Positions 25,262-33,886 of a stretch of DNA of 64,000 bases are shown here, piece by piece. How positions within the stretch are numbered: position 1 is the first letter of the stretch; each line of letters starts with the position of its first letter. The position numbers and the translations under genes were made by a program. The DNA is from Mongoliibacter ruber (GTDB taxonomy: Bacteria; Bacteroidota; Bacteroidia; Cytophagales; Cyclobacteriaceae): assembly GCF_003003005.1 (NCBI RefSeq), contig NZ_PVTR01000001.1, forward strand, positions 124,001 to 188,000, written 5' to 3'. The notes below the pieces were generated by a model that did no database searches, was not told the origin of the DNA, and saw only the letters and a list, made by a program, of their open reading frames with translations.

Positions 25262-26370
25262 CTTTCTTCATCATGAATAGGACCATCTTTATCGCGTAAA
25301 AAGCCAGAGGATTTTTGGCTGACAACAGCTTTTATTTCCGAAAGCACAGATAATGCTATTTCTTCTGAACCTTCCGCTCCAATGTCAAGCCCCATTGGAC
25401 CATAAAGGTTATTTTGATTGGCTTCAATACCTTCTAACTCCAACCTTTCAATCATTTTTAAGCGTTTCTTTTTAGGACCTAATATGCCAATGTACGGAAT
25501 ATCCTTTTTCAAAAGCGATTTTAAAACCTCGACCTCATATTCAAAATTATGGGTCATCAATAGTACCACTGAATAGGGGTCAAAAACCAATTGATCCACA
25601 GCTGCATCGGCAGTACTGATGATGATATGATTAACTGTTGGGAATCTTTGCGCTGTAGCGTGACTACTGCGCCCATCAATCAGGCTAAGCTCCCAGCCTA
25701 ACAAATCCGCCATTTTAGCTAAAGGAATCGTGTCATTCCCTGCACCAAAAAGCATAAGATGAACCGGTGCTTTGATGCATTCTAAGAAAACGAAATGATC
25801 ACCTGATGCAGATATCTTATTTCTCTGACTATCAAATATTTCTGATGATTCCTTTTGAATTAAGTTGAAAATAGATTCAGGGATTTTTTCTTCATTGCCA
25901 ATCAAAGAATCAGGACTTACAAGCAACTGAGTTCCTATTTGCGAAGCCCTAGCCATTTTCAAAGAAAACACAGTGACCAAAACCTTTGTCTTGCGATCAG
26001 AGGATGCAGTTTTCAGAAGCTCTATGGGATTTTGAGTATTTGAAAAGTCTATAGGTTCAATCAAAACCTGAATAATACCGTTGCAGCCCAATCCAACACC
26101 GAATTTTTGATCGTCTTCATCGGTCGTATCATAGGTGACAATCATTGATTTTTGTTGAAAGATCACAGACTGTGCTTTCCTAAGGGCGTCGCCCTCAAGG
26201 CAACCACCGGAAATTGCACCTGTCAATTCCCCGTCTTCAGAAACCAACATTCTGGCCCCGGGTCTCCTATAGGCTGAGCCATCTACCTTTACCACCGTAG
26301 CCAAGGCTGTTTTTTTTCCTAAATCTTTATACTTGTGATATGCTGATATGATTTGGGTAATTTCTTTCAT
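25258..26370 (-). CDS. XdhC/CoxI family Moco-insertion chaperone
   Basis: A 370-aa protein. N-terminal XdhC/CoxI domain (about 15-90): ALATVVKVDGSAYRRPGARML and GAISGGCLEGDAL, then DDQKFGVGLGCNGIIQVLIEP. C-terminal Rossmann domain (about 205-345): MLFGAGNDTIPLAKMADLLGW, GRSSHA and VVLLMTHNFEYEVEVL. XdhC binds Mo cofactor, helps sulfurate it and inserts it into xanthine oxidase-family enzymes. It is the first gene of the xdhC-mocA minus-strand operon and faces the cysteine desulfurase. The client is most likely the IorA/IorB-like enzyme encoded 2.2 kb away. Confidence 0.88.
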   Translation of the reverse strand: MKEITQIISAYHKYKDLGKKTALATVVKVDGSAYRRPGARMLVSEDGELTGAISGGCLEGDALRKAQSVIFQQKSMIVTYDTTDEDDQKFGVGLGCNGIIQVLIEPIDFSNTQNPIELLKTASSDRKTKVLVTVFSLKMARASQIGTQLLVSPDSLIGNEEKIPESIFNLIQKESSEIFDSQRNKISASGDHFVFLECIKAPVHLMLFGAGNDTIPLAKMADLLGWELSLIDGRSSHATAQRFPTVNHIIISTADAAVDQLVFDPYSVVLLMTHNFEYEVEVLKSLLKKDIPYIGILGPKKKRLKMIERLELEGIEANQNNLYGPMGLDIGAEGSEEIALSVLSEIKAVVSQKSSGFLRDKDGPIHDEER

Positions 26371-26623
26371 TCCGTAGATTTAATTTACTAATCTAAAGTA
26401 AATTTTACGATGATGGCATATCTGATTTGATAAATGGACTAGAAATGTGATACATAAAGAAAAGCTTTTTATTGTCTTGAATTTGAGCTAAAAATTGTTT
26501 TTATCTGAAAATCTGATAGTTGCTAATCTTTCTTATTTTTAGAATAATAATGAATTAAACAGATTCGCAATACTTATTTAATAAAAATAGGAATTTCACA
26601 AAATTTCTCGGTATTTTGTAGAT

Positions 26624-27085
26624 ATGGCAAAATCGAGAGAGACCTTTAATAAAAAAGAGAAGGAAAAACAGAGACAAAAGAAAAAGCAGGAAAAGGTAGA
26701 CAAAAAGGAAGCCCGTAAGTCGAATACTGATAAATCAACAGATTTTGAAGATATGATCGCTTATGTGGATGAGTTTGGTAACATCACTTCCACACCTCCA
26801 GATCCAACGAAGAAAAAGATGGAAGTGGATCCAGATAGTATTAATGTTACCGTCCCTAAAGATTCTGAAATGGCCAATTCCCCCGAGGAGGCAAGAAAAG
26901 GTAGAGTTACTTTTTTCAATGAATCCAAAGGATATGGCTTTATCAAAGACAGTCAAACAGGCGAAAGTCTTTTTGTCCACATCAACAAATGCTTGGATGA
27001 AATAAGAGAAAGTGATCAAGTAACTTACGAAACTGAAAGAACTCCTAAGGGATTGAGTGCAGTTGATGTAAAATTGATCAAGTAA
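26624..27085 (+). CDS. Cold-shock domain protein with charged N-terminal extension
   Basis: A 153-aa protein. The C-terminal cold-shock domain (about 88-150) has the RNA-binding strands GRVTFFNESKGYGFIKD and SLFVHINKC. The first about 35 residues are very Lys/Glu-rich (KKEKEKQRQKKKQEKVDKKE), likely a basic disordered arm, and an acidic Pro-containing linker follows. This extended form is common in Bacteroidota, where it probably binds RNA. It is longer than the about 70-aa CspA type. A strong terminator follows. The 5' gap of 253 bp is shared with the divergent xdhC operon. Confidence 0.83.
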   Translation: MAKSRETFNKKEKEKQRQKKKQEKVDKKEARKSNTDKSTDFEDMIAYVDEFGNITSTPPDPTKKKMEVDPDSINVTVPKDSEMANSPEEARKGRVTFFNESKGYGFIKDSQTGESLFVHINKCLDEIRESDQVTYETERTPKGLSAVDVKLIK

Positions 27086-27099
27086 TACTGCTATTCATA

Positions 27100-27150
27100 C
27101 ACCTTTGAATTTGCCCAATGCTGCTGAATTCAAAGGTGATTTCTTTTTTT
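27100..27150 (+). terminator. Intrinsic terminator of the cold-shock gene
   Basis: A 12-bp stem (27100-27111 with 27127-27138) and a T-rich run at 27141-27151. Confidence 0.82.
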
Positions 27151-27235
27151 TAGAGATTGTTTTTTTAAGAATAAAACCTTCGTAGTATTTTGCTATTCAT
27201 TTCTTGAATAACATCCGTTCTTAGCCTTCAAAAAC

Positions 27236-27709
27236 ATGCAGATTCCAAGTTTGGCAATGCTCAAAAAGGAGCTAAGTCTCCTTGATGAGAAAGAGTTAGT
27301 AGCAACAGTCTTAGAATTGGCCAAATACAGCCGAGACAACAAGGCATTTCTATATTTTAAACTGTTTGAGAAGGAAAATCCTAGGATTTTTATAGAAAGT
27401 GCCATTGAAGAGATCGATGAGGCTTTTATGTCTGCCAATACCCGTCATTATCATGTGGCTAAAAAATCCATTCAGGGAATTAGAAGAAAACTCAACAAGA
27501 CCCTCAAACTCAGTAAGAATAAAATAGCTCATATTGAGCTGATTATTCATTTTTGTAAAGAGATGAAAGCTTATGGTTATCTGGAATATCGTCATCCAGT
27601 GATAGATAATCTTTATAAAATTCAGGTGGGTAAGGTAGAAAAACTCATTGCAGGCTTGCATGAGGACCTTCAATATGATTATCAGCAGCTTCTTGAAGAA
27701 ATATCCTGA
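27236..27709 (+). CDS. Hypothetical all-alpha protein, 157 aa
   Basis: A 157-aa soluble, charged, helical protein. Segments ELVATVLELAKYSRDNKAFLYFKLFEKEN, read as two helices, and YHVAKKSIQGIRRKLNKTLKL suggest a helical bundle. There is no signal peptide, metal motif or known family. It lies 78 bp before the DUF922 gene on the same strand, but a joint role is not evident because that protein is exported. Confidence 0.62.
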   Translation: MQIPSLAMLKKELSLLDEKELVATVLELAKYSRDNKAFLYFKLFEKENPRIFIESAIEEIDEAFMSANTRHYHVAKKSIQGIRRKLNKTLKLSKNKIAHIELIIHFCKEMKAYGYLEYRHPVIDNLYKIQVGKVEKLIAGLHEDLQYDYQQLLEEIS

Positions 27710-27787
27710 CAGCTTATTTTTAGATTTTTTATGATAGCTTGATGTCTTGTCCGAGAACCTTGGTCAGAAGCTTGCTGTTAAATAGGT

Positions 27788-28870
27788 ATGAAATATTTTC
27801 TTTTTTTCTTAACCGTAGTCCTTTATTCAGGAAATACTTTTTCTCAGGGTGTTAATTTCACTTTGACTCCGAAATCCGATCCAATTCAAAACGCTATTTT
27901 TGAGATTATTGAAGTTGAAAACCTAGGCAGAAATCTTTCTGAAATTGGGAAAGTTTACACAGATGCCAATAAAATGCAAAGTGCCAGGATGGGAAATAAC
28001 CTGTCTGAAGTATTTAAGTCCTACATGAATCAATCTATTAGGTCTAAAAACAGTGTGAATCAGGCAATTTTGGTAAAGGTTGAACAGTTTGAGATTGCCG
28101 AATCCAAAGCTTCTGGAAATGTGGCTTCAGGTGAGCTAAAGCTCAAGTTAGGGTTTTACGTAAAAAGTAGTTTTGAACCAATTCACCTTTTGGATTATGA
28201 AGGAGGCATGAATTACCGGAGGTCTATCAATAGGTTGGACTTGGCTCAAAGAGTCATTCAACAAGCTATGGATAATGCCTTGGAGTACTTTGATCAATGG
28301 ATAAATTCTCAAGCACTTTCCAATCGGGCATTGGCAGGTTCAGTTCAAATATTAGTTGAAAACGGTGATTATATAAGCGGGAGAGATACTGTTTTCTATA
28401 GCCCAGAGAGGCCATTGACTTGGAAGGATTTTACGGATAGACCTAGAACAGGAAGTACCTATAATGCAGTGATTTTTACAAGTTTGGCAATGGAAGGCAA
28501 ACCTTTTGTTAAAGATGGAAGCATAATATTACCATTAACTGTAAAGGTTTACATGTTGCCTGGTCAGTCATGGGTGAAGAATAAAAATGATTATTCTCTA
28601 AACCACGAACAGAGACATTTCGATGTGGTGAGGGTAGTGGCTGACAGACTTAAAAAAAACCTGCAAAATCTTGATGTGAATCCTGAAAATTATGAAGCCA
28701 TGGTAAATGATGCATACTTTGACGCATACAGGGAGATGAATCGATTACAGGAACTTTATGACGGACAAACGAATCACGGGATAAAAAAAGACATACAGGA
28801 AAAATGGAATAAAATGCTTGATGAGGCTTTGGAAGGGGATTACAGGAGGTTAGAGAGGGTTTTGGATTGA
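27788..28870 (+). CDS. DUF922-like exported zincin metalloprotease
   Basis: A 360-aa protein with a Sec signal peptide (cleavage near TFSQ, residue 20). The first half (about 25-205) is an uncharacterised mixed domain. The second half has the DUF922 layout: PLTWKDFTDRP, LPLTVKVYMLPGQSWV and the zincin motif HEQRH (His273, Glu274, His277) followed by FDVV. The C-terminus (about 290-360) is helical, charged and ends YRRLERVLD. Family members are thought to be Zn peptidases, with little experimental work. It acts in the periplasm or at the surface. Confidence 0.75.
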   Translation: MKYFLFFLTVVLYSGNTFSQGVNFTLTPKSDPIQNAIFEIIEVENLGRNLSEIGKVYTDANKMQSARMGNNLSEVFKSYMNQSIRSKNSVNQAILVKVEQFEIAESKASGNVASGELKLKLGFYVKSSFEPIHLLDYEGGMNYRRSINRLDLAQRVIQQAMDNALEYFDQWINSQALSNRALAGSVQILVENGDYISGRDTVFYSPERPLTWKDFTDRPRTGSTYNAVIFTSLAMEGKPFVKDGSIILPLTVKVYMLPGQSWVKNKNDYSLNHEQRHFDVVRVVADRLKKNLQNLDVNPENYEAMVNDAYFDAYREMNRLQELYDGQTNHGIKKDIQEKWNKMLDEALEGDYRRLERVLD

Positions 28871-29014
28871 TCCTAGATGGATATTTGATAATTGAAGATA
28901 CCTTTTCAGTCATATTATTTACCTCTTTATCAACAGGTTAAACAAGAATAATGACTTGAATATTATTTATTTATATTTCAAATGATTATTTTTATTGAGT
29001 CAAATGAAATTTTT

Positions 29015-29563
29015 ATGAAAAAGAAAGCTAAAAAATATCCTGAAGTAAATCCTGATCATCTTTCCGAGTTCAGGGATTATCAGGGAGATGAAGGTTATAC
29101 ATCTACTTTTATAGTTAAAAAAGGAGGGGAAAAGCTCAATTATACTGTTAAGCCTGTTTTTGGCTACTTTATCAAATCCCTTCAAAAAGCAAGAAATTTA
29201 CAAGAAGTAGGGGTAATGCTTGAGGAGAACTTTACCTATCAGGAAGTAAGTCCATTGATAGAGTTTCTTAATCTCAAAGCTTCAGAGATTGCCAAAGCCA
29301 CATCTGTGTCTCCGAGTACCGTGTCGAGGTGGTCTGTGGATAGCTCGATAGGGACGCCAGGTTCTTACCAGTTTTTCAAGATAGATGAATTGATCAAGAA
29401 TGGTGTGGAGTTATTCGGATCTGAAATTCAGTTCAAGAAATGGCTGTATTCATCCAATTTGGCACTAGGGAATGCCATTCCTGCACAGCTGATGCTTTCT
29501 ATGTATGGCTTGGAGATGGTCAGTGAGACTGTGGAAGCACTTCATTTTGGAAATGTAATGTAG
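29015..29563 (+). CDS. Antitoxin, Xre/MbcA/ParS toxin-binding family
   Basis: A 182-aa predicted antitoxin. Residues 85-120 form an Xre-type helix-turn-helix (LKASEIAKATSVSPSTVSRW). The C-terminal 60 residues are the DUF2384 toxin-binding domain, with GVELFGSEIQFKKWLYSSNLALGNAIPAQLM and MVSETVEALHFG. The N-terminus (1-60) is basic and unusual in length. I take the ATG at 29015 over the one at 28982 because the earlier one adds a non-conserved IIFIESNEIF leader and lies next to a possible -7 box. The toxin gene follows after 2 bp. It should bind and neutralise the toxin and probably represses the operon. Confidence 0.83.
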   Translation: MKKKAKKYPEVNPDHLSEFRDYQGDEGYTSTFIVKKGGEKLNYTVKPVFGYFIKSLQKARNLQEVGVMLEENFTYQEVSPLIEFLNLKASEIAKATSVSPSTVSRWSVDSSIGTPGSYQFFKIDELIKNGVELFGSEIQFKKWLYSSNLALGNAIPAQLMLSMYGLEMVSETVEALHFGNVM

Positions 29564-29565
29564 GC

Positions 29566-30048
29566 ATGGCATTGTATTACAGAATCATGTCTGAAAAATA
29601 CCATCAGCAACCTTACAGTTGTTCAATGTTCGGTGCCAGATGGAATCCAAAGGGATTTTCTATGATCTATGCTGCAAATACAGCTTCTCTAGCTGCTTTG
29701 GAATACCTGTGTATCAAAGGAACTTCGGTGCTGCATGAAGCCTGGTATATGCTTACGTTTGAAATAAAGAACGAAGATCTGATCGGAACGCTGGAACTTG
29801 ATAGTTTACCTGCCAATTGGGATGTGTTGCCTCATGGCAAGGTTACACAGGAATTTGGCAAACAATGGCTGCAGGAAAAATCATTTCCTTTTTTAAAAGT
29901 ACCAACTGCTAGGATGCCTGTATCGCTTTACCCAGGAGAACATAATCTCCTAATCAATCCTATGTTTTCAGATATTCAAGAGAATTTTGTCTTTAGAGAT
30001 TCAAAAATGTTTGCTAATAAGTTAGGGAGTAATGTGCTTAGAGCTTAA
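29566..30048 (+). CDS. RES domain toxin
   Basis: A 160-aa RES-family toxin. The RES core is conserved: Arg25 and Trp26 in GARWNPKG, Tyr35, and Glu46 in LAALEYLCI; these match the family's conserved Arg, Tyr and Glu. PTARMPVSLYPGEHNLLINP gives the C-terminal block. Characterised RES toxins consume NAD+ (hydrolysis or phosphorolysis), causing growth arrest until neutralised. Which reaction this one uses is not visible. Translationally close to the antitoxin. The pair sits alone among unrelated genes with no mobility gene nearby. Confidence 0.85.
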   Translation: MALYYRIMSEKYHQQPYSCSMFGARWNPKGFSMIYAANTASLAALEYLCIKGTSVLHEAWYMLTFEIKNEDLIGTLELDSLPANWDVLPHGKVTQEFGKQWLQEKSFPFLKVPTARMPVSLYPGEHNLLINPMFSDIQENFVFRDSKMFANKLGSNVLRA

Positions 30049-30092
30049 AATTTAGTATCAATCTACACCTATTGAAAAACTACCTCCCGTTT

Positions 30093-30129
30093 TCATCATT
30101 TTCTCTACTTCTTTTAAGAAAAATGATGA
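30093..30129. terminator. Hairpin after the toxin-antitoxin operon
   Basis: TCATCATTTT (30093-30102) pairs with AAAATGATGA (30120-30129). There is no U-tract on the plus strand, so it may be a weak terminator or an mRNA 3'-end structure for the Xre/RES operon. Confidence 0.4.
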
Positions 30130-30198
30130 TCGGTTAGGAATTAATTTTCTATTTACTCAAATTGAGACAATAGAAATAACACCTTAACCTTAAACCTA

Positions 30199-31863
30199 AT
30201 GAAAAATAACCGAAGACAATTCCTCCAGAAAATGGGGCTAGGCACAGCCGGTATCGCTGCGGTACCTTTTGTGGCAAATGCCAGAATTTCACCAACAGCC
30301 AAAAATGATTTAGAGGAAGATCAGATTCTTCAGATAGGAGATGAAATTGCTCTTGCCGAAACTGCCTTTGGAAAGGTCAGAGGATATCAACTTAACGGAG
30401 TTTTTACCTTTTTAGGGGTGCCTTATGGAGCCAACACTGGAGGGAAGAACCGTTTTATGCCTCCCCAAAAACCAGAAAAATGGGAAGGTGTAAAGGATAC
30501 CATCTGGTGGGGAAATACTGCACCTCAGATCATGGACAACAGGTATGCCAATGTACATTATTCCTTTGCAGATCACTGGAACTATGATGACGTCAGCGAA
30601 GATTGTCTCAAACTGAATATATGGACAAATGCCATAGCTGACGGGGAAAAACGTCCAGTTCTGGTTTGGTTACACGGAGGTGGCTTTACCAATGGAAATG
30701 GATTCGAGCAGGATGGCTATCATGGGGAAAATCTTGCTAAAAACGGAGATGTCGTTTTCGTTTCCATCAATCATCGACTAGGACCCATCGGATTTACAGA
30801 TTTATCAGGAGTAGGGGGGAGCAAATATGCCAATTCAGGGAATGTGAGCATGCTCGATATCATTGCTTCCCTGCAATGGGTGAATGAAAATATTGCCAAT
30901 TTTGGAGGTGATCCTGGAAATGTGACCATCATGGGCCAATCCGGGGGTGGTGCGAAAGTAACTGCCACCATGTCTATGCCTGCTTCTAAAGGTTTGGTGC
31001 ACAAGGGTGTTGCACTAAGTGGCAGCATGCTGACTGCAAATGACCAGGAATACAGTAAAAAACTTGGACAATATGTAATGGAGGAAGCTGGTCTTACTCC
31101 AGGTAATCTGGACAAACTTCAGGAAATTCCTTGGCGGGAGTATCTGGATATTGCCAATAAAGCCCAAGAAAGGATGCGCAAGGAATTTCCCCAGCCAGGT
31201 TTTAGGGGAGGATTTGGACCTGTGGCCGACGGGGTCAATTTACCAAAGGATACCTTTTTTGCTAATGCGAACAGCCATGACAGCGATATTCCATTGATGG
31301 TCTGTACTACTTTTCATGAATGGGGAGCCACAAGAGCGAACCCACAATTAGAAGCCATTGATTTAAATGGGGTTATTGAACAACTCAAACCTAGATTTGG
31401 AGAAAAAACTGCTGAAATCGTCCAAGCTTACCAGTCAAATTTTCCGGATAAAAAACCAGCTGAAATCATGATTTTGGTTGCTTCCAACCGACAAGGTGCC
31501 GTGGCTACTGCAGAGGCAAAAGTAAAACAGAATGCACCTGTTTATATGGCTTGGTTTGGATGGGAACCTAACTTATACAATGGGCGGATGAGGGCTTTTC
31601 ATTGCATAGACATTTGTTTTTGGTTCCAAAATACCGACAGGATGTTCACACACACCGGCGGTGGAAAAAGACCAAGACAACTGGCCGATAAGATGTCAGC
31701 ATCGTTATTGGCCTTTATGAAAACCGGTGATCCAAATACTGGATCTTTACCTGAATGGCCAAAGTTTACCGCAGAAAATGGAGAAACTATGGTGCTCAAC
31801 GATACCAGTGAAGTCAAGAATGATCCTGACAGAGCAGCAAGATTGACTTTGCCAAGGGCTTAG
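30199..31863 (+). CDS. Tat-exported type-B carboxylesterase
   Basis: A 554-aa alpha/beta-hydrolase of the carboxylesterase family. The Tat signal is NNRRQFLQKMGLGTAGIAAV. GVPYGANTGGKNRFMPPQKP is the usual N-terminal block, oxyanion loop GGGFTNGNG, and nucleophile Ser248 in GQSGGGAK (the family has GxSxGG). The acid/base residues cannot be fixed with confidence, but AFHCIDICFWFQN carries the expected His region. The protein probably acts in the periplasm on esters, drugs or plant carbohydrate esters. A 5' hairpin separates it from the toxin-antitoxin operon. Confidence 0.87.
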   Translation: MKNNRRQFLQKMGLGTAGIAAVPFVANARISPTAKNDLEEDQILQIGDEIALAETAFGKVRGYQLNGVFTFLGVPYGANTGGKNRFMPPQKPEKWEGVKDTIWWGNTAPQIMDNRYANVHYSFADHWNYDDVSEDCLKLNIWTNAIADGEKRPVLVWLHGGGFTNGNGFEQDGYHGENLAKNGDVVFVSINHRLGPIGFTDLSGVGGSKYANSGNVSMLDIIASLQWVNENIANFGGDPGNVTIMGQSGGGAKVTATMSMPASKGLVHKGVALSGSMLTANDQEYSKKLGQYVMEEAGLTPGNLDKLQEIPWREYLDIANKAQERMRKEFPQPGFRGGFGPVADGVNLPKDTFFANANSHDSDIPLMVCTTFHEWGATRANPQLEAIDLNGVIEQLKPRFGEKTAEIVQAYQSNFPDKKPAEIMILVASNRQGAVATAEAKVKQNAPVYMAWFGWEPNLYNGRMRAFHCIDICFWFQNTDRMFTHTGGGKRPRQLADKMSASLLAFMKTGDPNTGSLPEWPKFTAENGETMVLNDTSEVKNDPDRAARLTLPRA

Positions 31864-32204
31864 ATTTGCTAACAGTTTGAATTTTCATAAATCATCTATT
31901 TATGATTTGTTTAACTATAAAGGTTGTCGGATTTATTTCAGGCAACCTTTATAAGTGTATTTGATCCAAATTCCTGTTACTACAAAATAGCGTGAGAACA
32001 TGAAAAATCATTATATGTTATATAATTTACATTATGTTAAATAAAGAAGAGTAGACTTCGAGACACAGACATAGATACCAATCCACACTGCTTTTTCTCA
32101 CCAATCTTATTCCTTATCAATTCGTCAATTAAACCACTACCCTTATCCGGTTATTCTTGAATTATTAGATTTTTTTGACAAGCTTGGGTTTCGTATTACA
32201 AAAT
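31864..32204. other. Intergenic region with hairpin (31916-31953)
   Basis: 341 bp without a recognisable gene. An 11-bp perfect stem, TATAAAGGTTG (31916-31926) with CAACCTTTATA (31943-31953), lies 53 bp after the esterase stop; with no U-run it is a doubtful terminator. The stretch 32050-32090 is rich in AGAC/AGATAC words that recall the degenerate repeat family seen elsewhere in the window, but the match is too weak to call. The rest is A/T-rich. Confidence 0.5.
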
Positions 32205-33668
32205 ATGTCTCAAAACAATACCGCTAAAGTTGGGCTGTTACTAGGTCCACTTTTATTTCTGTTGATCTTACTTTTTCTTAATCCTCAAGGAATGAGTCCT
32301 GAGGCCCTAGCGATGTTAGCCGTTACCGCATGGGTTGCTGTTTGGTGGATTACAGAAGCTATCCCTATTGCCGCTACCTCATTGCTTCCCTTGGTATTGT
32401 TGCCCGCATTGGGTGCCTTGCCTATGAGCAATACAGCTTCCTCCTATTCACACCCCATGGTTTTGTTATATATGGGTGGCTTCATGATTGCCATGGCTAT
32501 AGAAAAATGGAACTTACATAAGCGAATAGCATTAAACATCATCCTTTTTATCGGCACCAATATTCAGGGAATCATTCTTGGGTTTATGTTAGCCACAGCA
32601 TTCTTGTCCATGTGGATTTCAAATACAGCTACCAGTCTCATGATGCTTCCTATAGCCATTGCTGTAGTTACACAATTGACGCCTAAGGGTCAGGAGACTG
32701 TCAAACCCAATCGCATTGGTCAGGCATTGATGCTTGGTATTGCCTATTCTGCTTCTATTGGAGGTGTTGCCACATTGATCGGGACCCCTACCAATATCAT
32801 ATTGGCCGGTGTGGTCAAGGAAATGTACGGCTATGAAATATCATTTTCACAGTGGATCATCTTTGGCCTTCCTGTTGCTATTATTTTGTTGGCCATTTGT
32901 TGGGTGTATTTAGTCAAATTTGCCTATCCTTTCGAAAAGAATTTCAGCGTGGCTGGAGGAAAGGATGAAATCAAAATGCAATTGACCCTCCTAGGTCCTA
33001 TGAGTGTAGAAGAAAAAAGGGTCGCAATAGTATTTGGATTGGTTAGTTTTTCCTGGATTACCAGAACCTTCCTTTTGCAGGAATTGATTCCAGCTTTGGA
33101 TGATACCATGATTGCAATAGCTGGAGTCTTGCTTCTTTTTGTTCTCCCCTCCTCTCAATTTTCAACTAAGTTGTTAGATTGGAAAACAGCGGAAAAAATC
33201 CCTTGGGGTATTTTATTGCTTTTTGGTGGTGGATTGGCATTAGCTGAAGGTTTTAAAGTGACGGGTTTAGCTTCTTGGATAGGTACTCAGTTTGTATTTT
33301 TGGATTTTATAGCTTTTTTCCTTTTCCTTTTGATCATTATTGCAGCCGTGAATTTCCTTACTGAAATTACGTCAAACGTGGCTACAGCTTCTATGATCCT
33401 TCCAATATTGGCAGCTGTCTCCTACTCTATGGGTGTGCATCCATTTGGTTTGATGGTAGGTGCAACCATGGCTGCTTCTTGCGCATTTATGTTGCCTGTT
33501 GCCACACCTCCCAATGCGGTCGTTTTTGGTTCAGGTTACCTGACCATCCCCGACATGTTTCGTGCAGGACTTTGGATGAACATCATATCGATTATTTTAA
33601 TCACGATATTCACTTATTTTTTCCTACCCTTCTTGTGGGATATTGATTTAAGTAATTATCCTTTTTAG
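32205..33668 (+). CDS. SLC13 (DASS) family sodium-coupled anion permease
   Basis: A 487-aa inner-membrane symporter with about 11-13 hydrophobic segments. The two repeat signatures are SNTATSLMMLP and SNVATASMILPILAAV; together they form the sodium and carboxylate/sulfate sites of DASS proteins. IGGVATLIGTPTNIILAG and MLPVATPPNAVVFGSG are further family motifs. Substrates are di- or tricarboxylates or sulfate, and which one is not decidable here. The ATG at 32205 is used; a TTG ten codons upstream is also in frame. A hairpin follows the stop. Confidence 0.88.
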   Translation: MSQNNTAKVGLLLGPLLFLLILLFLNPQGMSPEALAMLAVTAWVAVWWITEAIPIAATSLLPLVLLPALGALPMSNTASSYSHPMVLLYMGGFMIAMAIEKWNLHKRIALNIILFIGTNIQGIILGFMLATAFLSMWISNTATSLMMLPIAIAVVTQLTPKGQETVKPNRIGQALMLGIAYSASIGGVATLIGTPTNIILAGVVKEMYGYEISFSQWIIFGLPVAIILLAICWVYLVKFAYPFEKNFSVAGGKDEIKMQLTLLGPMSVEEKRVAIVFGLVSFSWITRTFLLQELIPALDDTMIAIAGVLLLFVLPSSQFSTKLLDWKTAEKIPWGILLLFGGGLALAEGFKVTGLASWIGTQFVFLDFIAFFLFLLIIIAAVNFLTEITSNVATASMILPILAAVSYSMGVHPFGLMVGATMAASCAFMLPVATPPNAVVFGSGYLTIPDMFRAGLWMNIISIILITIFTYFFLPFLWDIDLSNYPF

Positions 33669-33675
33669 CATAAAA

Positions 33676-33711
33676 AAACACCAACCTGGAGGTAAGTCAA
33701 AGTTGGTGTTT
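33676..33711. terminator. Hairpin between SLC13 gene and DUF1080 gene
   Basis: AAACACCAAC (33676-33685) pairs with GTTGGTGTTT (33702-33711). The best U-tract is on the minus strand (left side), so it may end the DUF1080 transcript 176 bp beyond its stop, and also work weakly for the permease. Confidence 0.6.
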
Positions 33712-33820
33712 GTAAGGCTTTAATGCTGAAATTAGACTGTCGCTTTTAACTTGTCTTAATTCTTATTTATTTCGAATTCACTTTTCTCACATCATTTTGA
33801 CAACCAGAACCTAAGAAAGC

Positions 33821-33886
33821 CTCGTAAATCGTAAATCGTCCTTCGTAAATTCCTCTCGTTTCTCGTTTCTAATCTCTCGCTTCTCC
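33821..33886. repeat. Degenerate short-period repeat tract
   Basis: A tract of CGTAAAT and TCTCGTTTC words repeated with period 7-8: three CGTAAAT units (33823-33850) then four TCTCG/TTCTC units (33853-33885). It ends directly at the stop codon of the DUF1080 gene. The second half is the same family as the tracts near 56.9 and 59.9 kb. Confidence 0.6.

Noticed and set aside
33821-33886. Possible CRISPR remnant
   Set aside because: Units are 7-8 bp and degenerate, with no spacers and no cas genes.
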